Positions 7,957-16,560 of a stretch of 64,000 nucleotides of DNA are shown here, piece by piece (position 1 is the stretch's first letter; every line of letters begins with the position of its first letter). Where the stretch lies: the NCBI GenBank assembly GCA_002709295.1, contig PAQL01000029.1, forward strand, positions 122,232 through 186,231, in the 5' to 3' direction. Source of the stretch: Phycisphaerae bacterium (GTDB taxonomy: Bacteria; Planctomycetota; Phycisphaerae; Phycisphaerales; SM1A02). Below the pieces are notes generated by a model. The model saw only the letters and a list, made by a program, of their open reading frames with translations, was not told where the DNA came from and ran no database searches. Both the position numbers and the translations under genes were made by a program.

Positions 7957-9023
7957 CCGATCGAAGCGTGTCATCCCGGGAGCGGATCGTCACCATCCTG
8001 ACCGTGACCCTGGTCACCCTCCTGATCTGGATGTGGGCGGCCGGAGAGACCCGACGGACGGAGCGGGAGTTCGCATCCCTGTCCTTCATCCCGCCGACGG
8101 AGGGCAGTCTTCGCATCACCCCGTCCGAGATCGCCAACGTCGAGTTCGAGATCCGAGGGCCGCAGCGGGCGATCGCCAAGGCGACGGAGCGATTCCGGAC
8201 CCTGATCAGCATTCCGGTGGGCGCCTATGGGGTGCCCGCGGACCCCGGGGAGCACCGAATCAGGATGCAGGACCTCGCCGCGGCCCTGGTCGCGGAGTGG
8301 CGACTTCCGGTGACCGTGCTCTCCGCCGATCCTCCCTCCCTCGACGTCACCATCGAATCCCTGACCCGGAGGAATGTGCGGGTCGCCGCCCTGCTGCCCG
8401 ATTCGGTCCGGACGACCGGGAACACCGAGGTCTCCCCCGCATCGGCGGTGATCGAACTTCCCGGTGACCCGACCAGACTCGACAGCCTCGGAGAACTGGT
8501 CCTGGATGCCCGGGTCGAACGGAGCGACCTCGAGGGTCGGCTTCCCGGCGCTCTTCATCGCATCCAGGTGCCGCTGCAGGTCCCCGCGGAACTCGCGGAG
8601 CGACTGAAGGGCCTCGGCATCGACCCCGGGACGATCCGACCCGACCCCCTGAATGCCCAGGTGACCCTGACCCTGGATTCCAACGACGTCGAGTTCACCC
8701 TTCCGAATCCGGTTCCGGTGCAGATCGCAGGTCCCCCCACCGCTCTCGAGGACTGGGTGGTGACCATCGATCCCGGCAGCGCGTTCCTTCGCAATGTGGT
8801 GTTGCGCGGCCCCAGGGACGTGATCCGCCAACTCGAGCAGCGACAGGGGGGACTCGGCGTGATCGCGTTCGTGCATCTGACCAGCGACGACCTGCTGACC
8901 CGGGTCGAGGAGAAGCCGGTCACCCTCTGGAGCCTGCCCGAGAGTGTCGAGGTCACCTCGGTCGACAACGATGCGACCAGCAGCCCGCGGATCCGACTCG
9001 TGATCGGCGAACGCAAGGACTGA
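7953..9023 (+). CDS. YbbR-domain (CdaR-like) membrane protein
   Basis: 356 residues with one N-terminal membrane anchor (VTILTVTLVTLLIWMWAAGE) followed by several repeats of about 80-100 residues rich in beta strands, of the YbbR type; examples begin LSFIPPTEGSLRITPSEIANV and LDVTIESLTRRNVRV. In Firmicutes the equivalent CdaR binds and modulates the diadenylate cyclase CdaA from the extracytoplasmic side. The gene order cdaA-cdaR with a 4-nt ATGA overlap supports the same partnership here. Low sequence conservation is normal for this family. Confidence 0.85.
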   Translation: MTDRSVSSRERIVTILTVTLVTLLIWMWAAGETRRTEREFASLSFIPPTEGSLRITPSEIANVEFEIRGPQRAIAKATERFRTLISIPVGAYGVPADPGEHRIRMQDLAAALVAEWRLPVTVLSADPPSLDVTIESLTRRNVRVAALLPDSVRTTGNTEVSPASAVIELPGDPTRLDSLGELVLDARVERSDLEGRLPGALHRIQVPLQVPAELAERLKGLGIDPGTIRPDPLNAQVTLTLDSNDVEFTLPNPVPVQIAGPPTALEDWVVTIDPGSAFLRNVVLRGPRDVIRQLEQRQGGLGVIAFVHLTSDDLLTRVEEKPVTLWSLPESVEVTSVDNDATSSPRIRLVIGERKD

Positions 9024-9045
9024 GACCCCGACCTCGATCGGCCCT

Positions 9046-9080
9046 GCGGATCAGACCCAGCGGATCAGACCCAGCGGATC
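9046..9080. repeat. 14-bp tandem duplication at the 3' end of tyrS
   Basis: The unit GCGGATCAGACCCA occurs twice in direct tandem and a third, partial GCGGATC follows. On the minus strand each full unit carries codons for Trp-Val-stop, so the tyrS stop codon region appears duplicated and a second in-phase-looking stop lies just downstream. It looks like a recent slippage duplication. Confidence 0.85.
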
Positions 9081-10378
9081 GCGGCCCAGTTCTTCCGACC
9101 CCGACGCAGGAGGGTGAATCCACCCTCGAGCAGGTCGTCGGTGACCAGCGCCCGATCCTCGGTGACCTGATCACCGTTGATCCGCACCGCTCCCCCCCCG
9201 ATGAACTCCCGGACCTCCCGGTTGCTGGAGGCGAGCCCGAGGGCCTTGAGAAGCTGTCCGATGGTGGGAGGCTCTGCGGTCGCCAGTTCCTCACGAGGTC
9301 GTTCGACCACCCCGATGTCCTCGGCGATGGCCGAGAGACTCGCCGCGGCGAGTCCGCGGACTTCTCCGCTGAACAGGGCTTCGGCGGCCTGTCGGGCTGC
9401 CTCGACCTCCCGGGTGCCGTGGAGCATGGCGGTGACCTCGTCGGCCAGTCGCTTCTGGGCGGCGCGTTCCTGGGGCCGCTCCTCGGTCGCGGTCGCCAGC
9501 CCCTCGATCTCCTCCCGCTCGAGGTAGGTGAACCATCGAAGGTAGTTCACGACATCCGCGTCGGAGGAGTTCAGCCAGAACTGGTGGAATCGGTACGGAC
9601 TGGTCCGGGCCTCGGTCAGCCAGATCGCCCCGGACTCGGACTTGCCGAACTTGCCGCCGTCCGCCTTGGTGACCAGCGGCGTGGTGAGCCCGAAGGTCTC
9701 GGCCCCGACGGTGCCGTCGGCTCCATCGTCGACCCGTTCCAGACGTCGGACCAGATCGATGCCCGCGACGATGTTCCCGTACTGATCGCTCCCCCCCATC
9801 TGGAGGGTCACGCCCCGGGTGCGGAACAGGTGGAGGAAGTCGTAGGCCTGAAGGACCTGGTAGCTGAACTCGGTGTAGCTGATCCCCTGCTCACGTTCGT
9901 TGAGCCGGGCGGAGACGGACTCCTTCTGCATCATCACGTTCACCGAGAAGTGCTTCCCGATGTCCCGCAGCAGTTCGATGTAGCCGATCCGTCCCAGCCA
10001 GTCGATGTTGTCCACCAGCTCGGCGGAGTTCGCCGAGCCGCTGGAGAAGTCGAGGATGCGTTCGAAGATCGGCCGGATCGACTGCACGTTGGCCTCGACC
10101 TGTTCCATGGTCAGCAGAGGTCGTTCGGCGCTCTTGCCGCTCGGGTCCCCGATCATCCCCGTGCCCCCGCCCATGAGGGCCACCGGACGATGCCCGGCCC
10201 GCTGAAGACGTCCGAGCAGGATGATGCTCACGAGGTTGCCGATGGTCAGGCTGTCGGCGGTCGGGTCGTATCCGACGTACGCGGCACGACATCCCCCATC
10301 CAGGTGGGCTCCGAGATCATCGGAGGTGGCCTGATGGAGGAGTCCGCGCCAGCGAAGATCTTCGAGGAAGGCGTTCAT
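9065..10378 (-). CDS. tyrS: Tyrosyl-tRNA synthetase
   Basis: 437 residues, the usual bacterial length. The class I core shows GYDPTADSLTIGNL (HIGH region), GSDQYGNI with the tyrosine/tRNA site, and GGKFGKSESGAIWL containing the KMSKS-equivalent KFGKS. A C-terminal S4 RNA-binding domain (TIGQLLKALGL through VREFIGGGAVRING) contacts the tRNA long arm. It charges tRNA-Tyr in the cytoplasm. Oddity: the HIGH box reads TIGN, so the first His is replaced by Thr and the last by Asn. Asn at the last position is common, Thr at the first is not. It is monocistronic, followed by the convergent cdaR end with only 41 bp between, and preceded by tal in the same orientation. Confidence 0.96.
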   Translation of the reverse strand: MNAFLEDLRWRGLLHQATSDDLGAHLDGGCRAAYVGYDPTADSLTIGNLVSIILLGRLQRAGHRPVALMGGGTGMIGDPSGKSAERPLLTMEQVEANVQSIRPIFERILDFSSGSANSAELVDNIDWLGRIGYIELLRDIGKHFSVNVMMQKESVSARLNEREQGISYTEFSYQVLQAYDFLHLFRTRGVTLQMGGSDQYGNIVAGIDLVRRLERVDDGADGTVGAETFGLTTPLVTKADGGKFGKSESGAIWLTEARTSPYRFHQFWLNSSDADVVNYLRWFTYLEREEIEGLATATEERPQERAAQKRLADEVTAMLHGTREVEAARQAAEALFSGEVRGLAAASLSAIAEDIGVVERPREELATAEPPTIGQLLKALGLASSNREVREFIGGGAVRINGDQVTEDRALVTDDLLEGGFTLLRRGRKNWAAIRWV

Positions 10379-10459
10379 CGTCTAGAGAGGTCCGGATGCG
10401 TGAGCGTGTCGGGGATCCTGCACTTCATCGGTTCCCCGCGGACCTTCGCTGGAGCCGGT

Positions 10460-11542
10460 TCAGGCACCCGCGAGCGAACGGGCCTTCTCCGCGATGTCCG
10501 CGATCATCGAGTTCCAGGAGTCGTTGAACGAATCCCGTCCGTCGATCTGGAGTCTGGCGGCCAGGGCGTCGAGATCGACTCCGGCGGCCGTGAACCTCTC
10601 CAGCATGGCCGGCGAGTCACCGCCGTCGAGCGGCAGGGGGTCGCCGGGATCGCCATGGTCATGGAAGGCGAGCAGGGTCTTCTCGGGCATGGTGTTGACG
10701 GTGTTCGGAGCGGCGAGCCCGTCGATGTACATGGTGTCGGGCAGGGAGGGATCCTTGGTGCCGGTGGAGGCGAACAGAAGCCTCTGCGGCGTCGCCCCCG
10801 CGGCGATCAGTCCCTTCCAGCGATCGGTGGAGCAGAAGTCGACGAACGCCTTGTAGCAGTCGCCGCCGATGGCCAGGCCGAGCCGGTCCTTGAGTTCCGC
10901 TCCGGCCGAATCTCCCACCGCTCGATCCCAGCGACTGATGAACAGGCTGGCGACCGAGCAGACCTTCGGATCCAGTCCCGCCTCGATCCGCCGCTCGATC
11001 CCCCGGGTGTACGCCTCGGCGGCCGCGAGGTAGTGATCCTTGCTGAACAGCAGCGTCACGTTGATCGGCACGCCCGCGAAGATCAACGCCTCGATCGCCG
11101 GCACGCCCTCGGGCGTGCCGGGGACCTTGATGTACAGATTGTCGCGGTCCGCCCGTGCATGAAGGTCACGAGCCTGGGCGACCGTGGAGTCGGTGTCGTT
11201 GGCGAGCAGCGGGGAGACTTCGAGGCTCACCCAGCCGTCGATGCCCGCGGTGTCCTTGTGGATCGGAGCGAAGAGGTCCGCGGCCCGGCGCAGATCGGCC
11301 ATCGCGAGCTCGAAGAAGAGCTGTTCGGTGTCGAGTCCCCTGCCCTCCAGCTCCCGGATCTGAGGCTCGTAGCTCGCCGACCCCGCGATCGCCTTCTGGA
11401 AGATGGAGGGATTCGAGGTCAGCCCGGTGACCGACAGATCGGCGATGTATCTCGCCAGGGTCCCGTCGTCGAGGAGATCTCGGGTGATGTTGTCGAGCCA
11501 GAGGCTCTGGCCGAGGGCGTGGAGATCAGCGGTGGCGGTCAT
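10460..11542 (-). CDS. tal: Transaldolase
   Basis: The 940-aa ORF-track entry runs far upstream through the divergent pgi gene. The real start is the ATG at 11542, preceded by a GGAAC ribosome site. The 360-residue product is a class I aldolase of the long bacterial Tal type: LTSNPSIFQKAI near residue 38, YIKVPGTPEG with the Schiff-base lysine, INVTLLFSKDHY, and LFASTGTKDPSLPD. It moves dihydroxyacetone units between sedoheptulose-7-P and glyceraldehyde-3-P in the non-oxidative pentose phosphate path. It is divergent from pgi, separated by 123 bp, a common carbon-metabolism pairing. Confidence 0.95.
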   Translation of the reverse strand: MTATADLHALGQSLWLDNITRDLLDDGTLARYIADLSVTGLTSNPSIFQKAIAGSASYEPQIRELEGRGLDTEQLFFELAMADLRRAADLFAPIHKDTAGIDGWVSLEVSPLLANDTDSTVAQARDLHARADRDNLYIKVPGTPEGVPAIEALIFAGVPINVTLLFSKDHYLAAAEAYTRGIERRIEAGLDPKVCSVASLFISRWDRAVGDSAGAELKDRLGLAIGGDCYKAFVDFCSTDRWKGLIAAGATPQRLLFASTGTKDPSLPDTMYIDGLAAPNTVNTMPEKTLLAFHDHGDPGDPLPLDGGDSPAMLERFTAAGVDLDALAARLQIDGRDSFNDSWNSMIADIAEKARSLAGA

Positions 11543-11579
11543 GGCTCGTTCCAGATCTGATTGGCGGGGGCGGTTGCAT

Positions 11580-11608
11580 TTGCGGTCGGTCCTCCGGAAG
11601 GGTATCAC
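11580..11608 (+). promoter_or_regulatory. Possible sigma-70 promoter of pgi
   Basis: TTGCGG (11580-11585), a 17-bp spacer and TATCAC (11603-11608) lie in the tal-pgi divergent gap, giving a leader of about 50 nt before the ATG at 11666. Both hexamers are imperfect, so this is a candidate only. Confidence 0.35.
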
Positions 11609-11665
11609 GCACGACGGCGGTGGCGGACCGCCCATTCCCCCGACCCACCCCCGGCGACCGAAACC

Positions 11666-13339
11666 ATGCCTTCCAGGAAGATCCCCAGCGTCAGTGAACT
11701 CGTGAGCCGACCGGCCACCAACCGCCTTCCCGCCTGGAAGGCGCTTGCGGCCCGAAGTCGACGGTCGGGACGGACCGGCCTCCGGGATCTGTTCGCCGCC
11801 GACTCCCGCCGGGCGTCGCGATTCACCGTCGAGGCTCTGGGAATCACCTTCGACCACTCCAAGCATCTGATCGACACGAAGACCATGGACCTCCTCTTCG
11901 ACCTCGCCGAGGAGGCCGGCGTGACCGGTCACCGCGACGCGATGTTCGCGGGCGAGCGGATCAACGTCACCGAGGACCGGGCCGTGCTGCATGTCGCGCT
12001 GAGGGCGCCGAAGGGCGCGGTCATCGAGGTCGACGGCGAGAACGTGGTCCCCCACGTGCACGAGGTCCTCGGGAGGATGGGCCGGTTCGCGAACAAGGTC
12101 CGCGGGGGACGCTGGCTGGGCCATTCCGGACGCCCCGTCCGGAACGTGATCAACATCGGCATCGGCGGATCGGATCTCGGTCCGGCGATGGCCTACGACG
12201 CGATGCGCAAGTGGGCGAGCGACGACCTGACCGTCCGCTTCGTCTCCAACGTGGACGCCAACGACTTCGTCGAGAAGACCCGGGACCTGGATCCGGAGGA
12301 GACGCTCTTCATCGTCTCGAGCAAGACCTTCACCACCCTCGAGACGATGACCAACGCCCACACCGCCCGTCGCTGGGTGCTCAAGGCCTTCGACGGCGAC
12401 AAGGCCGCCGCCGCCCGTCACTTCGTCGCGGTCTCGACCAATGCCGCGGAAGTCGAGAAGTTCGGCATCGACACCGCCAACATGTTCGGCTTCTGGGACT
12501 GGGTGGGCGGCCGCTACTCCATGGACTCGGCGATCGGCCTCAGCACCATGATCGCGGTCGGCCCGAAGCGATTCCGCGAGCTGCTCGACGGCTTCCACGA
12601 CATGGACGAGCACTTCCGGACCGCTCCCCCACGTCGCAATCTCCCGATGATCCAGGCCCTGATCGGCATCTGGAACGCCTGTTTCCTCGACGCGGACACC
12701 GTCGCGGTGCTCCCCTACGACCAGTACCTGGATCGCTTCAGCGCCTATCTCCAGCAGCTGGAGATGGAATCCAACGGCAAGCACGTGACCCTGGCGGGCA
12801 AGCACGTCTCGTGGGGCACCTGCCCGGTGATCTGGGGCCAGCCCGGCACCAACGGGCAGCACGCCTTCTACCAGATGATCCATCAGGGAACCCGCATCGT
12901 CCCCTGCGACTTCCTGGTCTTCGCGGACCCGGTCAACAAGGTCGGCGACCATCACGACAAGCTGGTGGCGAACGTCTTCGCCCAGACCGAGGCCCTCGCC
13001 TTCGGGAAGACCCTCGAGGAGATCCTCGCCGAGGGCGTGGATCCGAAGGTGGCCCCGCACAAGGTGATGGAGGGCGACCGCCCGACCAGCACCTTCCTCT
13101 GCGACAAGCTCAGCCCGCGGATGCTCGGCCGTCTCATCGCGATGTACGAGCACAAGGTCTTCGTGCAGGGATCGATCTGGAGGGTGAACAGCTTCGATCA
13201 GTGGGGCGTCGAACTCGGCAAGAAGCTCGCCCAGGCGATCATCCCCGAGCTCCGGTCGAAGGACCGGCCCCGGCTGAAGCACGACGGTTCGACCAACGCC
13301 CTGATCCGGAAGTACCGCGGTCTTCGCGGACGATCCTGA
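11666..13339 (+). CDS. pgi: Glucose-6-phosphate isomerase
   Basis: 557 residues, the normal length of the large bacterial/eukaryotic PGI type. The family blocks are clear: [18 protein letters not shown] (sugar phosphate binding), [32 protein letters not shown], and [19 protein letters not shown] at the C-terminus. It interconverts glucose-6-P and fructose-6-P in the cytoplasm. The start is the ATG at 11666; the ORF-track start at 11561 extends into the promoter region. Divergent from tal, so glycolysis and pentose phosphate genes share one intergenic region. The 3' end is convergent with the cysteine desulfurase gene, 12 bp away. Confidence 0.97.
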   Translation: MPSRKIPSVSELVSRPATNRLPAWKALAARSRRSGRTGLRDLFAADSRRASRFTVEALGITFDHSKHLIDTKTMDLLFDLAEEAGVTGHRDAMFAGERINVTEDRAVLHVALRAPKGAVIEVDGENVVPHVHEVLGRMGRFANKVRGGRWLGHSGRPVRNVINIGIGGSDLGPAMAYDAMRKWASDDLTVRFVSNVDANDFVEKTRDLDPEETLFIVSSKTFTTLETMTNAHTARRWVLKAFDGDKAAAARHFVAVSTNAAEVEKFGIDTANMFGFWDWVGGRYSMDSAIGLSTMIAVGPKRFRELLDGFHDMDEHFRTAPPRRNLPMIQALIGIWNACFLDADTVAVLPYDQYLDRFSAYLQQLEMESNGKHVTLAGKHVSWGTCPVIWGQPGTNGQHAFYQMIHQGTRIVPCDFLVFADPVNKVGDHHDKLVANVFAQTEALAFGKTLEEILAEGVDPKVAPHKVMEGDRPTSTFLCDKLSPRMLGRLIAMYEHKVFVQGSIWRVNSFDQWGVELGKKLAQAIIPELRSKDRPRLKHDGSTNALIRKYRGLRGRS

Positions 13340-13351
13340 CCCCGGATCCGC

Positions 13352-14539
13352 TCAACCGGTGACCGAGGTGGCGATCGACTCCACCACCCGGTTCACGACC
13401 TCGATCGCGGCATCGATCTCCTCATCGGTGGTGAATCGCGAGTAGGAGAATCGGATCGATCCGTGGGCGAGCGGTTCCGGCACCCCCATCGCCAGCAGGA
13501 CCGGCGAGGGCTCGAGGGATCCGCTGGAGCAGGCCGCTCCGGCGCTGGCCATGAGGTCGCGCTCGCTCATCGCCATGAGCATTCCCTCCGCCGCGAGTCG
13601 CGGGAAGGCGACGCTCGAGGTGGTCCAGAGCCGGGGAGCGTCCTCCCCGTTGACCACCACTTCGGAGGTCCCCTCCAGCGCCGTTCGCACGCCGGTCTCG
13701 AAACGAGCTCGTCGAGCCTCGAGGGTCGTGATCGAATCCGGGGCGTCGGCATCGTCCGAGACCCGCTTCAGCCAGGCCGCGGCGTGTTCGGCGGCCATGC
13801 CCATGCCCACGATCGCCGGAACGTTCTCGGTGCCCCCGCGACGATCGCGTTCCTGGCCGCCGCCGGTGATCGAGGGCTCGAGCTTCACGCCACGACCGAC
13901 GAAGAGACCGCCGGCACCCTTGGTGCCGTGAAACTTGTGAGCCGCGAAGGAGAGGAGATCGACGTCGAGCGACGCGACGTCGACCGGCATCCGGCCCACC
14001 GCCTGCACCGCATCGGTGTGGAAGCGGACTCCGTGCTCCCGGCAGAGACGGCCGAGTTCCGCGACCGGCTGGATGACCCCGGTCTCGTTGTTGACCCACA
14101 TCACGCTCGCGATCGCGATCTCGTCGCCGTGATCGGTCAGCATCGATTCGAAGGCCTCGAGATCGACCACCCCGTCGGAACGATGGCGGATCCAGTGGAC
14201 CGATGCCCCTTCCTTCTCCAGGCGCTCGACGGTGTCGCGGACCGCGGAATGCTCGAGACGGCTGGTCGCGATCGCGGACCGGTCCCCGGTGGTGGCCAGG
14301 ACCCCCCGCAACGCGAGGTTGGCGGCTTCGGTGCCCCCGGAGCAGAGGAGGAGGTCCCGGGCCCGGCACCCGATCAGACGCGCGACCTGGTCCCGTGCGA
14401 GTTCGATGCGACGCCGGGCGGCGATGCCGGCCCGATGCGTGCTCGAGGGATTCGCCCAGTCCTCGCGAAGGCACGACTCGACGGCCTCGAGCACTTCGGG
14501 AAGCGGTGGCGTGGTGGCGTTGTGATCGAGGTAGGTCAT
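13352..14539 (-). CDS. NifS/IscS-family cysteine desulfurase
   Basis: 395 residues from the ATG at 14539 (TYLDHNATTP, the canonical N-terminus). The ORF-track start at 14575 adds 12 unrelated residues. PLP site: SFAAHKFHGTKGAGGLFVG with the Schiff-base Lys. Catalytic Cys: ASAGAACSSG. It removes sulfur from L-cysteine, handing a persulfide to Fe-S assembly or tRNA thiolation. The spacing of the loop around the catalytic Cys fits the NifS/IscS group I branch. No iscU/iscA/mnmA neighbour is visible, so the acceptor pathway cannot be told. Divergent from the gamma-glutamyltransferase gene. Confidence 0.93.
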   Translation of the reverse strand: MTYLDHNATTPPLPEVLEAVESCLREDWANPSSTHRAGIAARRRIELARDQVARLIGCRARDLLLCSGGTEAANLALRGVLATTGDRSAIATSRLEHSAVRDTVERLEKEGASVHWIRHRSDGVVDLEAFESMLTDHGDEIAIASVMWVNNETGVIQPVAELGRLCREHGVRFHTDAVQAVGRMPVDVASLDVDLLSFAAHKFHGTKGAGGLFVGRGVKLEPSITGGGQERDRRGGTENVPAIVGMGMAAEHAAAWLKRVSDDADAPDSITTLEARRARFETGVRTALEGTSEVVVNGEDAPRLWTTSSVAFPRLAAEGMLMAMSERDLMASAGAACSSGSLEPSPVLLAMGVPEPLAHGSIRFSYSRFTTDEEIDAAIEVVNRVVESIATSVTG

Positions 14540-14633
14540 GTCCTGCTCATCGGCTTCGACTCCGGTCCTGCACATCGAGGCGACCTCGGAAGCCGACTCC
14601 CAGACGGTACCCTAGGACCGAACTGGAGTGACC

Positions 14634-16451
14634 ATGCGCATCCTTTCCAACGTCCCCCTTCGCGGACTCCTGCCCGGACTGCTGCTTCTGGCCATCCCGG
14701 CCTGCGAGACCCCCGGGCCCGGACCGGGGGCTCCCCCCGAAGCGGTGGTCGAAGGCAGGGTGCCCACGAATGCGGACGTCGCCGTCTCCCCGGTCTCCGG
14801 GGAGCGGTTCGCGAAGGCCGCCGTCGCCGCGGACTCCCGCATCGCGAGTCTCGCCGGCGTCGAGATCATGCAGGCCGGCGGCAACGCGGTCGACGCCGCG
14901 ATCGCGACCGCCCTGACCCTCTCGGTGACGAGGCCGTACTCCTGCGGACTCGGGGGTGGAGGATTCATGATCGTCTTCGATCCGGAGACCGGAGAGTCGA
15001 TCGCCCTGGACTACCGCGAGACGTGTCCCGCCGGGGTCGGACCGAGCTACTACGTCGATCAGGAACCGACCGCCAGCGGCTACGACCCGAGTCGGTACGG
15101 TGGACGCGCAGTCGGCGTCCCGGGCCAGATCCCCGGCATGGTCGCGGCCCATCGACGCTGGGGTTCGCTGCCCCTCGAGACCGTGGTGGGACCCGCGGTC
15201 CGGGCCGCCCGCGAGGGGTTCGCCGTCGACGAGGACTACCTGAGAGCCGTCGACGGGGTGCGCGGTGTGCGCCGGTCGCATCCCGACCTCCGCCCCATCA
15301 GCGACCGGGTCTGGATCGATCTCTGCAACGAGGGTCGGCTCGAGATCGGCGACGTGATTCGACAGCCGGCTCTCGGCGACTACCTCGAACGATTCGGTCG
15401 GGAGGGACTCGAATCCTGGAGCGGGCCCTCGGGTGTCGCGTCCGCGGTCGTCGGCGCGGATCGTGCCGCCGACGGCGACATGACGATCGCGGACATCAGG
15501 GAGTACCAGGTCGCCTGGCGCAGACCACTGGTCGTCGAGGACGCCATGGACGGCATCGACGCGATCCTGATGCCGCCTCCCAGCTCCGGCGGCATCGCCA
15601 TCGCCCAGATCCTCCGCATGACCGACCGACGACGGGAGGCCTTCGGCGACCCCTCTCCCGGCGACCCCGCCTACTCCGAGCTGCTCACCGGGGCGTTCCG
15701 CCACGCCTTCGCCGATCGCGCCCGCCATCTGGCGGATCCCGACTTCTCCCCGGTGCCGGTCGAGGCGCTTCTCGAGCCCGCGGCGGTCGATGCCGCCGCG
15801 GATCGACTCCGACCCGGAACCATCGTCCCCGCGGACGACTGCGGAGTGCTTCCCCCGGCCCCCGCCACCGCCCTCGACGACCACGGCACCAGCCACTTCA
15901 GCGTGATCGATCCCGACGGCATGACCGTCGCCTGCACCCAGACCATCAACGGCACCTTCGGTTCGCTGGTGTCCGTTCCGTCGATCGGGGTGATCCTCAA
16001 CAACGAGATGAACGACTTCACCACGGTGCCGGGGACCGCGAACATGTTCGGCCTCTCGCAATCGGACCGAAACCTTCCGGAACCCGGCAAGCGACCGTTG
16101 TCGAGCATGTCCCCGTCGATCATCGTGAAGGATGGAAGGACCCTCATGACCGCGGGAGCCAGCGGAGGCCCGCGGATCATCACCGGCACGGTCCAGGTCA
16201 TGCTCCGCGTGCTTCATGGCGGCGCGGGAACCGCGGATGCGGTGGGCGGGGGAAGGATCCATCACCAGTGGGCCCCCGACGTGGTCCGCGTGGAGCCGGG
16301 CCAGGAGGACTGCGACGAGCATCTGCGGTCGATCGGTCATCAGACCACCTCGACCGGCGGCGTCGGCGTGGTGCAGGCCATCGTGGTTCACGAGGACGGT
16401 CTCGAGCCGGCGAGTGATCCTCGCAAGGGCGGCCGGGCCGCCGGCTGGTGA
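14634..16451 (+). CDS. Gamma-glutamyltransferase family lipoprotein
   Basis: 605 residues. The ATG at 14634 has a GGAG site 6 nt upstream and is preferred to the GTG at 14628. The N-terminus is a lipoprotein signal (LLPGLLLLAIPAC). The Ntn-hydrolase fold of GGT is shown by MQAGGNAVDAAIATALTLSV, YSCGLGGGGFMIV, and the self-cleavage/nucleophile motif HGTSHFSVID, in which Thr becomes the new N-terminus of the small subunit; LNNEMNDF and PLSSMSPSIIV complete the site. It hydrolyses or transfers gamma-glutamyl groups, for instance from glutathione, at the outer face of the inner membrane or in the periplasm. It is divergent from the cysteine desulfurase gene; a cysteine-recycling link is tempting but only inferred. 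Confidence 0.93.
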   Translation: MRILSNVPLRGLLPGLLLLAIPACETPGPGPGAPPEAVVEGRVPTNADVAVSPVSGERFAKAAVAADSRIASLAGVEIMQAGGNAVDAAIATALTLSVTRPYSCGLGGGGFMIVFDPETGESIALDYRETCPAGVGPSYYVDQEPTASGYDPSRYGGRAVGVPGQIPGMVAAHRRWGSLPLETVVGPAVRAAREGFAVDEDYLRAVDGVRGVRRSHPDLRPISDRVWIDLCNEGRLEIGDVIRQPALGDYLERFGREGLESWSGPSGVASAVVGADRAADGDMTIADIREYQVAWRRPLVVEDAMDGIDAILMPPPSSGGIAIAQILRMTDRRREAFGDPSPGDPAYSELLTGAFRHAFADRARHLADPDFSPVPVEALLEPAAVDAAADRLRPGTIVPADDCGVLPPAPATALDDHGTSHFSVIDPDGMTVACTQTINGTFGSLVSVPSIGVILNNEMNDFTTVPGTANMFGLSQSDRNLPEPGKRPLSSMSPSIIVKDGRTLMTAGASGGPRIITGTVQVMLRVLHGGAGTADAVGGGRIHHQWAPDVVRVEPGQEDCDEHLRSIGHQTTSTGGVGVVQAIVVHEDGLEPASDPRKGGRAAGW

Positions 16452-16560
16452 GGGTGCCCGGCCCCCCGGGAGCCCGGCGGGAGGCCGCGCCCAATACCAT
16501 GGTCCGCATGCCGAACCTGCCGCATCCGGCTCGTTGCCATGTCCATCCGGAGGGAACGAG

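Noticed and set aside
10460-13282. 940-aa minus ORF spanning tal and the opposite strand of pgi
   Set aside because: Only the part from 11542 down matches transaldolase; the upstream part is a shadow of pgi on the other strand.
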